A DNA stretch of 32,590 bases from Sulfurovum sp. 16-42-52 (GTDB taxonomy: Bacteria; Campylobacterota; Campylobacteria; Campylobacterales; Sulfurovaceae). A program made the position numbers and the translations under genes. This document shows positions 1-8,121 of this stretch, one piece after another. The notes below the pieces were generated by a model. It was given only the letters and a program-made list of their open reading frames with translations, searched no databases and was not told where the DNA came from. How positions within the stretch are numbered: position 1 is the stretch's first letter; each line of letters opens with the position of its first letter. The stretch spans positions 1 through 32,590 of the forward strand of contig NCHB01000035.1 of NCBI GenBank assembly GCA_002281755.1, written 5' to 3'.

Positions 1-30
1 GTATCGGGTTTACTATGTTTATCGGTCGTT

Positions 31-36
31 ATTATA
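31..36 (-). promoter_or_regulatory. candidate -10 box at the left edge
   Basis: Read on the minus strand there is a perfect TATAAT preceded by GG and flanked by short CGGT/ACCG arms. It would drive a gene lying to the left of the window. No convincing -35 box is seen, which is common in Campylobacterota. The target gene is outside the window. Confidence 0.3.
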
Positions 37-85
37 CCGTTTTATCGCTTCCGAAGTGCCTATTTTAGGGAGGTGATTTGGTTTT

Positions 86-118
86 TCAGGGGTGACTATG
101 TAAATATAATTTTTTCAT
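86..118 (-). pseudogene. possible second sulfotransferase N-terminal remnant (10 codons)
   Basis: A strong ribosome binding site (AAGGAA) precedes an ATG that opens only ten codons, reading MKKLYLHSHP, then TGA. The first seven residues resemble the start of the intact sulfotransferase in this window (MKLLYFH) and of the remnant at 144-318. I infer another decayed family member or a hybrid of one. The match is short, so chance is possible. Confidence 0.25.
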
Positions 119-143
119 AAATTATTCCTTTTTAATTATTTAT

Positions 144-318
144 TTAAAAAAAACCTAAAGGTAGTTTTAAAATTTTTAGCTTTTTTCCAAATATAGGATA
201 ATATACTTGGTTTGCCACTAACTCTTCTCTATTGACAACAAACTGAGACTGTAATGCTGAAGTGCGAGTTTTTACAGCACCTATATGTAAAAATATTTTT
301 TTGTTTTATTTTTTTCAT
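144..318 (-). pseudogene. truncated, frameshifted sulfotransferase N-terminus
   Basis: On the minus strand, two bases after the sulfotransferase stop, an ATG at 318 opens a frame that ends after 29 codons. Removing one A from the second poly-A run (near 296-302) joins it to a frame reading HIGAVKTRTSALQS near positions 287-246. That matches the 5'-phosphosulfate loop of bacterial sulfotransferases (family pattern HIGxPKTGTSxLQ). The frame continues for about 30 residues and stops at 144-146, far short of a full enzyme of about 250-350 residues. The loop is already degenerate, with P replaced by V and G by R. This is seen directly; the interpretation as a decayed paralogue of the neighbouring sulfotransferase is inference. 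Confidence 0.6.
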
Positions 319-320
319 AA

Positions 321-1367
321 TTATTCAATTGTAGCTCCCTTCGAAAAAGGTAATTTTAACTCTGTACCTTTAACATATACTTCTATTTGTTTATATGCTT
401 GAATCTGATCTATCTCGAACTCAAAGGCACATATGCCGGTTGGATGAATATTTTTTATTTTTAGACCTTTTCTATAGATGTTTGCTAAAGTAGTTTTTAC
501 TGTTTTGTTTTGTACTTTAAGCTCTAGATTTACTTTTGTAAGCGAATCATCATAACGTACCCATCCAATTACTTTTTTTGGTGTTATTATATCTATGAAA
601 CCTCTTATTTTTGTCTCTTTTGTATCACAATCATAAAGATTTTTTAAATCATTAAATTTTTTCTTTGCTTCATTATAAATAATAAGATCTTTTTCATATA
701 ATGGTAATAATGCATTACATATTTCTTCATTTTGAGAATCAAATCCATAGGAATTGGTATTCTTATTTTCTTGGGGTGCCCTAGCTACATCCCAACCAAA
801 TTCATAACTGAGAATTTTCAAATAATCATCCAGTTGTTCTTGAATACCTACAAAATTAACTTTATCAAGATTTTGAATTGCTTTTTTTACTTGTGTATCA
901 GTTAAGCAATTTTGACTATTTGTTACATTCATATAATGCAGTTGTGTATTGTGAAAATAATAAAATCTTATTGACTCTAACCATTTTATAAATTTTGTTA
1001 TCTCGAGTGGATCAGAAAAATTATAGTTTTTCATCTCCACTGCAATATCTTGGAAAATTTTTGGATGTGCTTCAAACCTTTTTTCTTCACCTGCATCTGC
1101 TAATTTTCTAACCCATTTTAAATGCGAGATCACATACGATACGGGCTCTCTAAATGTTGCAAAAGTAATCCACTCTTCTAAATTGAGCATTTTTTCCATT
1201 CTATTATATGGAACATGACCTGAAATAAAATCATATTTTTTACAAAAAATTTCATCTATATTCGGGGCACTTTCTATATGAAAATGATGAGATTTTATAT
1301 TGTTTGCAAAAAATTTATTTATAGAACTTCCTGCAGTTTTTGGCACATGAAAATATAATAACTTCAA
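321..1367 (-). CDS. sulfotransferase family protein with C-terminal beta-domain
   Basis: Probably transfers sulfate from PAPS to a sugar of the surface glycan. The first residues carry the 5'-phosphosulfate loop PKTAGSS (about 9-15). A second motif, FREPVSYVISHL (about 72-83), fits the 3'-phosphate binding element with Arg73 and Ser81. Residues 1-240 form the sulfotransferase domain. About 255-345 looks like a separate beta-rich domain containing GFIDIITPKKVIGWVRYDD, similar in style to accessory domains attached to polysaccharide glycosyltransferases. The start is TTG at 1367, chosen because AAGGAT lies just upstream inside the end of the glycosyltransferase gene, three bases away. It is the last intact gene of the operon and is visibly AT-rich. 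The acceptor sugar is unknown. Confidence 0.8.
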   Translation of the reverse strand: MKLLYFHVPKTAGSSINKFFANNIKSHHFHIESAPNIDEIFCKKYDFISGHVPYNRMEKMLNLEEWITFATFREPVSYVISHLKWVRKLADAGEEKRFEAHPKIFQDIAVEMKNYNFSDPLEITKFIKWLESIRFYYFHNTQLHYMNVTNSQNCLTDTQVKKAIQNLDKVNFVGIQEQLDDYLKILSYEFGWDVARAPQENKNTNSYGFDSQNEEICNALLPLYEKDLIIYNEAKKKFNDLKNLYDCDTKETKIRGFIDIITPKKVIGWVRYDDSLTKVNLELKVQNKTVKTTLANIYRKGLKIKNIHPTGICAFEFEIDQIQAYKQIEVYVKGTELKLPFSKGATIE

Positions 1368-1370
1368 TTT

Positions 1371-3329
1371 TTATCCTTGTATCTTCAAACCAAAATTTTC
1401 ATGGTCGAGTGTCAAATTTCTATTATAAAAAGGGTCACCATTTTTAAGAATTGCTTTGTGTCTCTCTGTTACATATTCTATCTCTGTCGCAAATCTAGCG
1501 ATCTTCTCGGGGTTGTCTTCTGCCCCTCGAGAAATAGACTCATGATGGTACGCTTCACAGTAAGGAGTGTAAATATTTCTATAGCCTGCTTCTTGTATGC
1601 GTAGGCAGAAGTCTACATCGTTGAAGGCTATTTTGAGATTTTCTTCATTTAGACCTTTCATTTGATCAAAAATTGTTTTTTTCACCATAAGACAAGCTGC
1701 TGTTACTGCAGAGAGGTTTTGTGTAAGATTTAGACGGAAAAAATAACCCGGACTTTCATTAGCAAAATATTTATGTGAATGACCTGCAACACCACCGAGT
1801 CCTATAATCACCCCCGCATGCTGAATAGTACCATTTGGGTAGTAAAGTTTTGCGCCTACGGCTCCTATTTTCTCTTGTTGTGAGAACTCCAAAAGTCTCT
1901 CAATCCACTCTGGGGTAATAATCTCTATGTCGTTATTGAGGAGAAGTATCTGCTGTCCTTTTGCATAGGTATTTACTGCATAATTGTTTATGTCGGAGTA
2001 GTTGAAGGGTACATTGTACTCATAAAAAGCGACTCTGCTATCTTTTTCTTGGAGGCTCTGCATCATGGCAAATGTCTCTTTTTCTGTGCTGTTGTTACTT
2101 ATCCCAATAATCTCATAGTTTTGATAGGTAGATTTTTTCAGTACAGAGTTGATGCACATATCAAGAAGTTCCGGCTTATCTTTAAATGGAATGACTATGC
2201 TGACAAGAGGTGTCCCGATAATATCGTACTGCACTCTATAGGTTCCTGGGTACTTGCCATCGTGGACATATGCTGCGATATTTCTTCTCTTCATTGCGTT
2301 TTGTAATGCTACTACTCCCGCTTCCTGCGCATACAATTTGTCGCTAAACTCTGCTGCAGTAGAACCAGGTATCTTTCTCCAGTGGTAGAGCACTTTTGCA
2401 ATGTGCGTCACCTTGTCCGTATGCTCGAGTACTTTGAGATAGAGGTCAAAATCTTGAGCACCTTCTAGTCCAAGTTCCCAGCCGCCTACTTGGTCTATGA
2501 GAGTTTTTTTGATGACACCTAAGTGGCTTATATAGTTTTGACTTAAAAACATATCGGGTGCGAAGTCTGGTTTAAAGTGAGGCTCAGAAAATGTTCCATC
2601 CATCTCCAGTTTATCTTCATCACTGTAGATAAACTCTGCTCCTGTTTCATTGATCACTTTAACTACTTCGTAGAGAGCATCAGGTGTAATTTCATCGTCA
2701 TTGTCCATAAGCGCGATGTATTCACCCACAGTTAAATCGAGTGCTGCATTCGATGCACCAGAGATATTCAGATTGGTTTCTAAAAATGTGATTTTAATTT
2801 TCGAATTTTTGATATTTTTGAGATAATTAATCGTTTTCGGATTGGTACTTTTATCATCTGCGATACACAGTTCCCAATTTTCATACCATTGAGCTTCTAT
2901 AGATCTGATAGCCAAGTCAAGCCATTTCGGATCGACGTTGTAAACGGGCATGATGATGGAGATGAGTGGTTTATGGGTAAAGTTTCCTATGTTGTTATAA
3001 ATGGCTTCATTCAATGCAGGTTCACTGTATCGGTACGGCTTGAGCGTTGCAGGGGCAAGCGTATTAGTTTTACGTCCTTCTTTTTTACCGTATTTGATAT
3101 AATGGACAAGCGGGTTGATACCTCTCTCGGCTACATCAGTATAGGTTGAGAGATAAAAATTTGTATTAAATTCAGTGGAAGGATTGCGACCTTCTTTCCA
3201 GCCATGTTTTGTAAAATGTTTTAATGGATCGATGCCTGCTTCTTTTACATCTAGATTGCTAGTGATGTAATACTCCTTATCAAATAATCCAGACTTTGCA
3301 ATAAGTTTAATATCCGATTTGAACAACAA
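1371..3329 (-). CDS. tandem-domain GT2 glycosyltransferase
   Basis: Cytoplasmic glycosyltransferase likely adding two sugars, or one repeatedly, to the lipid-linked glycan. Residues about 25-90 hold two copies of a short repeat (DPLKHFTKHGWKEGRNP and NPLVHYIKYGKKEGRK), a module seen at the N-terminus of many rhamnan-type transferases. The first GT-A domain starts near 121 (PLISIIMPVYN) with DNDD at about 209-212. The second starts near 374 (PLVSIVIPFKD) with NND at about 465-467. The start is TTG at 3329 (or the next codon, also TTG), preceded by AAGGGA. It abuts the stop of the shifted methyltransferase tail at 3330-3332, suggesting coupling to the ancestral methyltransferase gene. Rhamnose is a plausible donor because rfbABCD is in the same operon, but this is inference. 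Confidence 0.85.
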   Translation of the reverse strand: MLFKSDIKLIAKSGLFDKEYYITSNLDVKEAGIDPLKHFTKHGWKEGRNPSTEFNTNFYLSTYTDVAERGINPLVHYIKYGKKEGRKTNTLAPATLKPYRYSEPALNEAIYNNIGNFTHKPLISIIMPVYNVDPKWLDLAIRSIEAQWYENWELCIADDKSTNPKTINYLKNIKNSKIKITFLETNLNISGASNAALDLTVGEYIALMDNDDEITPDALYEVVKVINETGAEFIYSDEDKLEMDGTFSEPHFKPDFAPDMFLSQNYISHLGVIKKTLIDQVGGWELGLEGAQDFDLYLKVLEHTDKVTHIAKVLYHWRKIPGSTAAEFSDKLYAQEAGVVALQNAMKRRNIAAYVHDGKYPGTYRVQYDIIGTPLVSIVIPFKDKPELLDMCINSVLKKSTYQNYEIIGISNNSTEKETFAMMQSLQEKDSRVAFYEYNVPFNYSDINNYAVNTYAKGQQILLLNNDIEIITPEWIERLLEFSQQEKIGAVGAKLYYPNGTIQHAGVIIGLGGVAGHSHKYFANESPGYFFRLNLTQNLSAVTAACLMVKKTIFDQMKGLNEENLKIAFNDVDFCLRIQEAGYRNIYTPYCEAYHHESISRGAEDNPEKIARFATEIEYVTERHKAILKNGDPFYNRNLTLDHENFGLKIQG

Positions 3330-3518
3330 TCAATTCCCTTTTAAAATTTTTTTAATTTTTCTTAATGGCTTGGTGACTCGCCAACTAAGACTTGATTTGG
3401 TTTGGTCAAGCTCACCTTTGGTTTGGTCAAGCTCACCTTTGGTTTGCTTGATACATACTTCTAGTGCATCACGACCGATGTGCGCATAGCGGATATGATG
3501 GCATTTGAGGTTAGCTGC
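3330..3518 (-). pseudogene. out-of-frame C-terminal tail of the methyltransferase
   Basis: In the -1 frame relative to the methyltransferase, an open stretch of 62 codons runs from 3518 to a TGA at 3330-3332. It has no good start codon or ribosome binding site. It encodes two and a half QTKGELD heptads followed by SSLSWRVTKPLRKIKK. The SLSWR(V/I)TKPLR ending is typical of methyltransferases and glycosyltransferases in Campylobacterota polysaccharide clusters. The tail ends exactly against the glycosyltransferase start. I infer that it was the natural C-terminus of the methyltransferase, separated by an indel between 3461 and 3518. Confidence 0.65.
3399..3446 (-). repeat. 21-bp tandem repeat encoding coiled-coil heptads
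   Basis: Two perfect 21-bp units (3399-3419 and 3420-3440) plus six bases of a third. On the minus strand each unit encodes the heptad QTKGELD. Because the unit is a multiple of three, copy-number change would lengthen the coiled coil without shifting the frame. It lies in the shifted tail of the methyltransferase. Confidence 0.85.
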
Positions 3519-4462
3519 TCACGTAATTCGATTTCTACACCATCGGTTTTGATCAATCGTAGGCTTTCGATCTCGATGACACACGAGTCATCCAGTGGAT
3601 CGAGGCGGAGGTTCGTTAATGTGGATTTATTTGATAGGTCAAAGGTGAATTCTTGAATTTCACTGTTTTGAGCTACTGGAAGTCTTATAGAATTTGTTTC
3701 AGTAAACCCATTGCCGTCATCGAGGAAGAGTTGGATGAAGTTTTTGTAACCAATTTTATATTGTTCAGAAAAATCTGAGACTACTTCACAAGGTGTTTTT
3801 TTAACCTCATAAATGAGTTGGTAAATTTCCCCATGATTGGACTCTTGTAAATAGGACGATATTTCTAGTGGCAATTCGTCATAAGAATTACAAAACTCTG
3901 TGTTTTCAGGATTTTTAAAAATCGCCGTTTCAAAAGCTCTAAACAATCCTGCTTTTTCTATCAGCTGATCAAATGTTTTTTTGGTAAAAAATCGGATATG
4001 GGTATCGTCCAGCAATCCCGTTGGACTATAGTTGAATTCATCTTTTAGTAGATTAATAATAATCGCATTGTGCGCAATATTGGGTATGGAAATTAAAATG
4101 CTTCCATCTGTTTTTAAAAAATCTTTAACACTGGATAAAACTTTCTCTGGATAATATAAATGTTCCAAAACATCTGCAAAAACAATGTAATCAAATTTGA
4201 TACCTTCGAATTCTTTTTGCCATGAGTAATTTTCAATACTATCAATAATGATGCGTTCTGTATATGGGGCTGCATCTTTTGCAGCTGATTCATCAATCTC
4301 TACAGCATAAACTTTACAATTTAATTGCTCTTTGATATATTTTGTCATGCGTCCATTCGCAGGACCAAATTCTAATACAGTAGAATTTGGTTTAACTTGT
4401 TGTATCAAAACAGACAAACTGTTTCTATCATCTAAATTTAAATCACAATCATATTTGTTCAT
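3461..4462 (-). CDS. class I SAM-dependent methyltransferase, frameshifted C-terminus
   Basis: Likely methylates a sugar of the glycan or caps the chain. The SAM-binding glycine motif VLEFGPANGR is near residue 29-38, an acidic post-motif (YAVEID) follows, and FADVLEHLYYPE matches motif II of the Methyltransf_11/23 type. After about residue 215 a beta-rich region follows (DLSNKSTLTNLRLDPLDDSC), seen attached to such enzymes. Translation ends at TAG 3461-3463 after an atypical ending. The expected coiled-coil and SWRVTKPLR tail is present in another frame just downstream. I chose ATG 4462, which overlaps wzt by 14 bp; ATG 4480 or GTG 4519 would add residues with no clear ribosome binding site. 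The enzyme core is intact, so activity may survive the loss of the tail. Confidence 0.8.
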   Translation of the reverse strand: MNKYDCDLNLDDRNSLSVLIQQVKPNSTVLEFGPANGRMTKYIKEQLNCKVYAVEIDESAAKDAAPYTERIIIDSIENYSWQKEFEGIKFDYIVFADVLEHLYYPEKVLSSVKDFLKTDGSILISIPNIAHNAIIINLLKDEFNYSPTGLLDDTHIRFFTKKTFDQLIEKAGLFRAFETAIFKNPENTEFCNSYDELPLEISSYLQESNHGEIYQLIYEVKKTPCEVVSDFSEQYKIGYKNFIQLFLDDGNGFTETNSIRLPVAQNSEIQEFTFDLSNKSTLTNLRLDPLDDSCVIEIESLRLIKTDGVEIELREQLTSNAIISAMRTSVVMH

Positions 4463-5732
4463 ATTTGTACTCGATTTCATGGGGATAAAGGGAAAACATA
4501 CAGCCGTCAATAAAGTCACATGATAGGATATTTACCGTCATGGCTGCATGTATCCAATGTTGCTGGATATGATTGAGCTGTGTCCCCTCGGATAACGCGA
4601 CAGTGATCACATACTCTCTGGGATGTAATTTTGGAACCTTGAATTTTACGATTGTTCTGGTTTTTTGATCCTGTTCAACAAAGTTGAGAGGTGCATTATA
4701 CATATAGGAATTAAAGGTCAATATTTCATTGTTCAAGGTATCTTTAAACATAACACCAATGGCAACATCGTGTAAATCTATCGTTGTTTCAAACTCACAT
4801 ATGAAATACACTTCTTCACCTTGCTTCAGCGTGGTGATAGGTAAAAAATTAGTATCAAAAAAGCCAATCCCGGTTATTAAAGCTTTTTTCTCTCCGAAAG
4901 AGTCGATCATACGAACGTTGACTAAAGTTAGATCAGAATTATCTGATGGTCGTGTATCGGCTAAATCGTTTACAAGCGCTTTTCTCTTTGTTTCATGCCC
5001 ATAACTCATATAAGACATGTAATTTTCAAGGATAAGATGCGGTTGACCATATTCACGAATGTTCCCGTCATTGAGCCAGATGGCTGTTTGACAAAATTTA
5101 TTGATTGTTTGTGTATCATGGCTGACAAATAATATCGTTACACCCTTTTCGCCAATTGATTCCATCTTACGGATACATTTGTTTTGAAACGCTGCATCCC
5201 CTACACTTAACGCTTCATCAACAATCAAAATATCGGGATCGACATTGATCGCCACTGCAAATGCTAGCCGTGCGAACATCCCGCTGCTGTACATCTTGAC
5301 ACTTTGATGGACAAAATCACCGATATCGGCGAAGGCGAGGATCTCATCGATTTTACTCTCCATTTCCTCTTTTGTGTAGCCCATCAAAGTGCCTTGAAGA
5401 TAGATATTTTCTATCCCCGTGTACTCAGGGTTGAACCCAGCTCCGAGTTCTAGGAGGCTGGCAATACGACCGTTGACATGGACATGACCGCTGGTGGGAG
5501 TGAGGACTCCTGTGATGATTTTGAGCAGTGTACTTTTGCCTGCACCATTTTTTCCGATGATACCGACTGTTTCACCCTTTTTTATCTCAAAACTTACATC
5601 ATTGAGTGCATAGAAGTCTTTGTGGTACTGCTTTTTTAAGGGATGCAGAGATTCTTTAAGTCTGTCTATGGGCTTGTCATAGAGTTTATAGACTTTTGTA
5701 AGATGGGTTACTTTGATGGCGGTGTTAGGCAT
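4449..5732 (-). CDS. wzt: ABC exporter ATP-binding subunit (Wzt-like)
   Basis: ATPase of an ABC-2 exporter that moves a lipid-linked O-polysaccharide across the inner membrane. It shows Walker A GKNGAGKS (about 60-67), a signature loop YSSGM (148-152), Walker B ILIVDEA (168-174) and the switch His in FVSHD. A long C-terminal extension from about 260 to 427 fits the carbohydrate-binding domain of Wzt proteins that recognise the chain terminus. The ATG immediately follows the ORF6N stop codon (TAA then ATG). Its permease partner, wzm, lies on the other side of the ORF6N gene. In Wzt systems the C-terminal domain often recognises a methyl or similar cap, so the adjacent methyltransferase is a natural partner; that link is inference. 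Confidence 0.9.
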   Translation of the reverse strand: MPNTAIKVTHLTKVYKLYDKPIDRLKESLHPLKKQYHKDFYALNDVSFEIKKGETVGIIGKNGAGKSTLLKIITGVLTPTSGHVHVNGRIASLLELGAGFNPEYTGIENIYLQGTLMGYTKEEMESKIDEILAFADIGDFVHQSVKMYSSGMFARLAFAVAINVDPDILIVDEALSVGDAAFQNKCIRKMESIGEKGVTILFVSHDTQTINKFCQTAIWLNDGNIREYGQPHLILENYMSYMSYGHETKRKALVNDLADTRPSDNSDLTLVNVRMIDSFGEKKALITGIGFFDTNFLPITTLKQGEEVYFICEFETTIDLHDVAIGVMFKDTLNNEILTFNSYMYNAPLNFVEQDQKTRTIVKFKVPKLHPREYVITVALSEGTQLNHIQQHWIHAAMTVNILSCDFIDGCMFSLYPHEIEYKYEQI

Positions 5733-6278
5733 TTATTTGTTCTTCTTTTTAATCGTATGTTTGAATTTCAATACAGCTAAATTGAGTTCTATCGTTGTTT
5801 CGCTTTCATCAGTGACGAGATCATCATCTAGTATTTCAGCGATGAGTTCTCCACCATGTTGCATCAGCGATTTTTGCTCTGCTTTATCTGTTATCGTTGA
5901 GAGCTTTTTTACGGTTCTTGATAATGTTTTTATTTTATAAAAAGTATCGATAATCTCTAAAGTTGTTTGTGTTGCTTGCTCGCTTTTGAGTATGGTTGCT
6001 AGCATATACAACCCTCTTTCGGTAAAGGCTTTGGGTAAATAGGGAGAAAATTTTAATTTTTCAAGGTGGTTAAATTTTTTCACCACCTCTTGCTTCTCCT
6101 CATAACTAAGCTCAAAGAGATATCCATCTGGGAATTTTTCAGGGTTGTTAGAGACGGAACGATTTATATCTTTGGTTTGTACGCCATACAATTCAGCTAC
6201 ATCACTATCTAGGATAACTTGAGTCATTCTAAGTTCTATAATTTTATTCTCTATTTTATCAAATTTAATGATATCCAT
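5733..6278 (-). CDS. ORF6N-domain DNA-binding protein
   Basis: A 181-residue soluble protein. Residues about 10-95 resemble the ORF6N domain found in phage antirepressor-like proteins, with blocks such as LRMTQVILDSDVAELYGVQ, NNPEKFP and AFTERGLYMLATILKS. The C-terminal part is helical and charged, ending in KKKNK. The ATG at 6278 shares a base with the wzm stop (TGATG); GTG 6281 is an alternative. The stop abuts the wzt start. It therefore sits between two genes encoding one transporter, without breaking the operon. Its role is unknown: it may be a mobile regulatory cassette or a regulator of the operon. No transmembrane segment or enzymatic motif is visible. Confidence 0.8.
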   Translation of the reverse strand: MDIIKFDKIENKIIELRMTQVILDSDVAELYGVQTKDINRSVSNNPEKFPDGYLFELSYEEKQEVVKKFNHLEKLKFSPYLPKAFTERGLYMLATILKSEQATQTTLEIIDTFYKIKTLSRTVKKLSTITDKAEQKSLMQHGGELIAEILDDDLVTDESETTIELNLAVLKFKHTIKKKNK

Positions 6279-7087
6279 CACAACACATCCGCAAAATGAG
6301 GTCTTAGTTTACGAAAAATGACTGCACCGGCGAAAAAGAAAAGGGCTGTGATAATCCAATACTGCAGCGTGAGAGCAGGCTTGTCCCAAAACCATACATG
6401 GTTGATAAGTGCATCACGGTAGCCTTCTACGAGATAGTAGGCAGGGTTGTACTGGATGATGGCATGATACTCAGGAGGTAAAATTTTTAGCGACCAAAAG
6501 ATAGGAGTGAGCCAAAACCCAAACTGAACAATCATTCCGACAATTTGTCCCAAATCTCTAAAAAAGACCACCACTGAAGAGGTGATCCATGAGATGCCAA
6601 GCACCAAAAGGATAGTGCACAGCAGATAGTAGGGGATTTGGAGCCAATAGAGTGTGGGAGTGTAGCCATAATATAAAAACATCCCAAACAAAAAGAGAAT
6701 GAAGAACATATGAATAGCCAATGCTGATATGATCTGAATGATAGGAAGTAATGAAACCCTAAAGACCACCTTTTTGACCAAAAAGTTATTTGCAAGGATA
6801 GATTGCGTAGCACTTTGGAGGCTCTCCGAGAAGAAAAACCATGGCACCATCCCTGCCATCAGCCAAAGGATGAAAGGGAAGTTGTCAACAGGCATACTCT
6901 TGAATCCGACTTGAAATACAAACCAAAAGATCAAGATCATCGCCGTGGGCTGTACAAATGCCCAAAGAATGCCCAAGTAGTTACCCATATAGCGGGATTT
7001 GAAATCGTTTTTTGCCAAATCGATAAGAAGACGGCGACTACTGTAGATATCACGCAAAAAACGGTAAAAAGTTTTCAGGTAATTCAA
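6278..7087 (-). CDS. wzm: ABC-2 type polysaccharide export permease (Wzm-like)
   Basis: Inner-membrane channel subunit of the polysaccharide exporter, 269 residues with about six hydrophobic segments. Recognisable features are the N-terminal SRYMGNYLGILWAFVQPTA block and the later WLTPIFWSLKILPPEY and NPAYYLVEGYRD blocks typical of TagG/Wzm/KpsM-type permeases. The start is TTG at 7087, overlapping the rfbB stop in TTGA; no ATG is available near the conserved N-terminus. It works with Wzt, encoded 546 bp downstream after the intervening ORF6N gene. Confidence 0.9.
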   Translation of the reverse strand: MNYLKTFYRFLRDIYSSRRLLIDLAKNDFKSRYMGNYLGILWAFVQPTAMILIFWFVFQVGFKSMPVDNFPFILWLMAGMVPWFFFSESLQSATQSILANNFLVKKVVFRVSLLPIIQIISALAIHMFFILFLFGMFLYYGYTPTLYWLQIPYYLLCTILLVLGISWITSSVVVFFRDLGQIVGMIVQFGFWLTPIFWSLKILPPEYHAIIQYNPAYYLVEGYRDALINHVWFWDKPALTLQYWIITALFFFAGAVIFRKLRPHFADVL

Positions 7088-8121
7088 TTGTTCTCGCTTG
7101 TTTTATACTTACCCAAATACCACTCAATGGTTTTGATGATACCGCTATCAAAATTTTCATCGGCTCTCCAGCCAAGCTTATTTTCAAGCTTGCTGGCATC
7201 GATGGCATAACGTCTGTCATGTCCAGCTCTGTCTTCTACAAAAGTGATGAGTTCTTTGTAGCTTTTGGCTGAGGGCACTTTTTCATCCAAGATGGTGCAA
7301 ATGGCGTCAACGATTTGAAGATTGGTTCGTTCGTTACGACCGCCGATATTATAGACATTACCTTCTTTACCTGTATGGTACACCAAATCGATGCCTTTAC
7401 AGTGGTCAAGTACGTAGAGCCAGTCACGGATGTTCTTACCGTCACCGTAGATAGGGATACTCTGCCCTGCTAGGGCTTTGCGGATGATAGTCGGGATGAG
7501 TTTTTCATCGTGTTGTTTCGGACCGTAGTTGTTGGAGCAGTTGGTGATGACGGTGTTGAGACCGTAGGTTTCCTGATAGCTTCGCACAATCATGTCAGAG
7601 CTTGCTTTGGATGCAGAGTAGGGTGAATTTGGTGCGTATGGTGTTTCTTCTGTGAAGAGATCATTGGGATCTAAAGACAAGGTTCCATAGACTTCATCGG
7701 TTGAGATATGATGAAACCTACACCCTTGATATGGCATTTTGTAGGTAAACGGTTTATCCATCCAGTAGTGTTTTGCTACATCCAAAAGGGTAAAAGTGCC
7801 GTTTACATTGGTTTCTATAAACACACCAGGGTTTTTGATAGAGTTGTCGACATGCGACTCTGCTGCAAAGTGGATGACACCTTGTATATCGTACTCGGTA
7901 AAGATATATTCTACCAGTTCACGGTTACAGATATTGCCTTTTATGAACTTGTATCGTGGGTTGCCTTCACACTCTTTTAGATTGTCAAGAGTACCTGCGT
8001 AGGTCAAAAGATCTAAATTGACCAGAGTATACTGTGGATACTTTTCTAAAAAATAGGGTACGAAGTTTGAGCCTATGAAGCCCGCTGTACCTGTGAGTAG
8101 TATATTTTTGTTATTTTGCAT
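7084..8121 (-). CDS. rfbB: dTDP-glucose 4,6-dehydratase
   Basis: Second step of dTDP-L-rhamnose synthesis: converts dTDP-glucose to dTDP-4-keto-6-deoxyglucose. It is an extended short-chain dehydrogenase with the NAD loop GTAGFIGSN near the N-terminus, a DEVYG block with the catalytic acids, and the YxxxK pair in YSASKAS. Its 345 residues match the family. The start overlaps the end of the HEPN gene by 11 bp and the stop overlaps the wzm start, so it is translationally tied to both. It is separated from the other three rhamnose genes by the MNT/HEPN pair. Confidence 0.95.
   Translation of the reverse strand: MQNNKNILLTGTAGFIGSNFVPYFLEKYPQYTLVNLDLLTYAGTLDNLKECEGNPRYKFIKGNICNRELVEYIFTEYDIQGVIHFAAESHVDNSIKNPGVFIETNVNGTFTLLDVAKHYWMDKPFTYKMPYQGCRFHHISTDEVYGTLSLDPNDLFTEETPYAPNSPYSASKASSDMIVRSYQETYGLNTVITNCSNNYGPKQHDEKLIPTIIRKALAGQSIPIYGDGKNIRDWLYVLDHCKGIDLVYHTGKEGNVYNIGGRNERTNLQIVDAICTILDEKVPSAKSYKELITFVEDRAGHDRRYAIDASKLENKLGWRADENFDSGIIKTIEWYLGKYKTSENN

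Noticed and set aside
3461-3518. Programmed -1 frameshift joining the methyltransferase to its tail
   Set aside because: The overlap has no slippery heptamer and no obvious downstream structure; a simple indel or sequence error is more likely.
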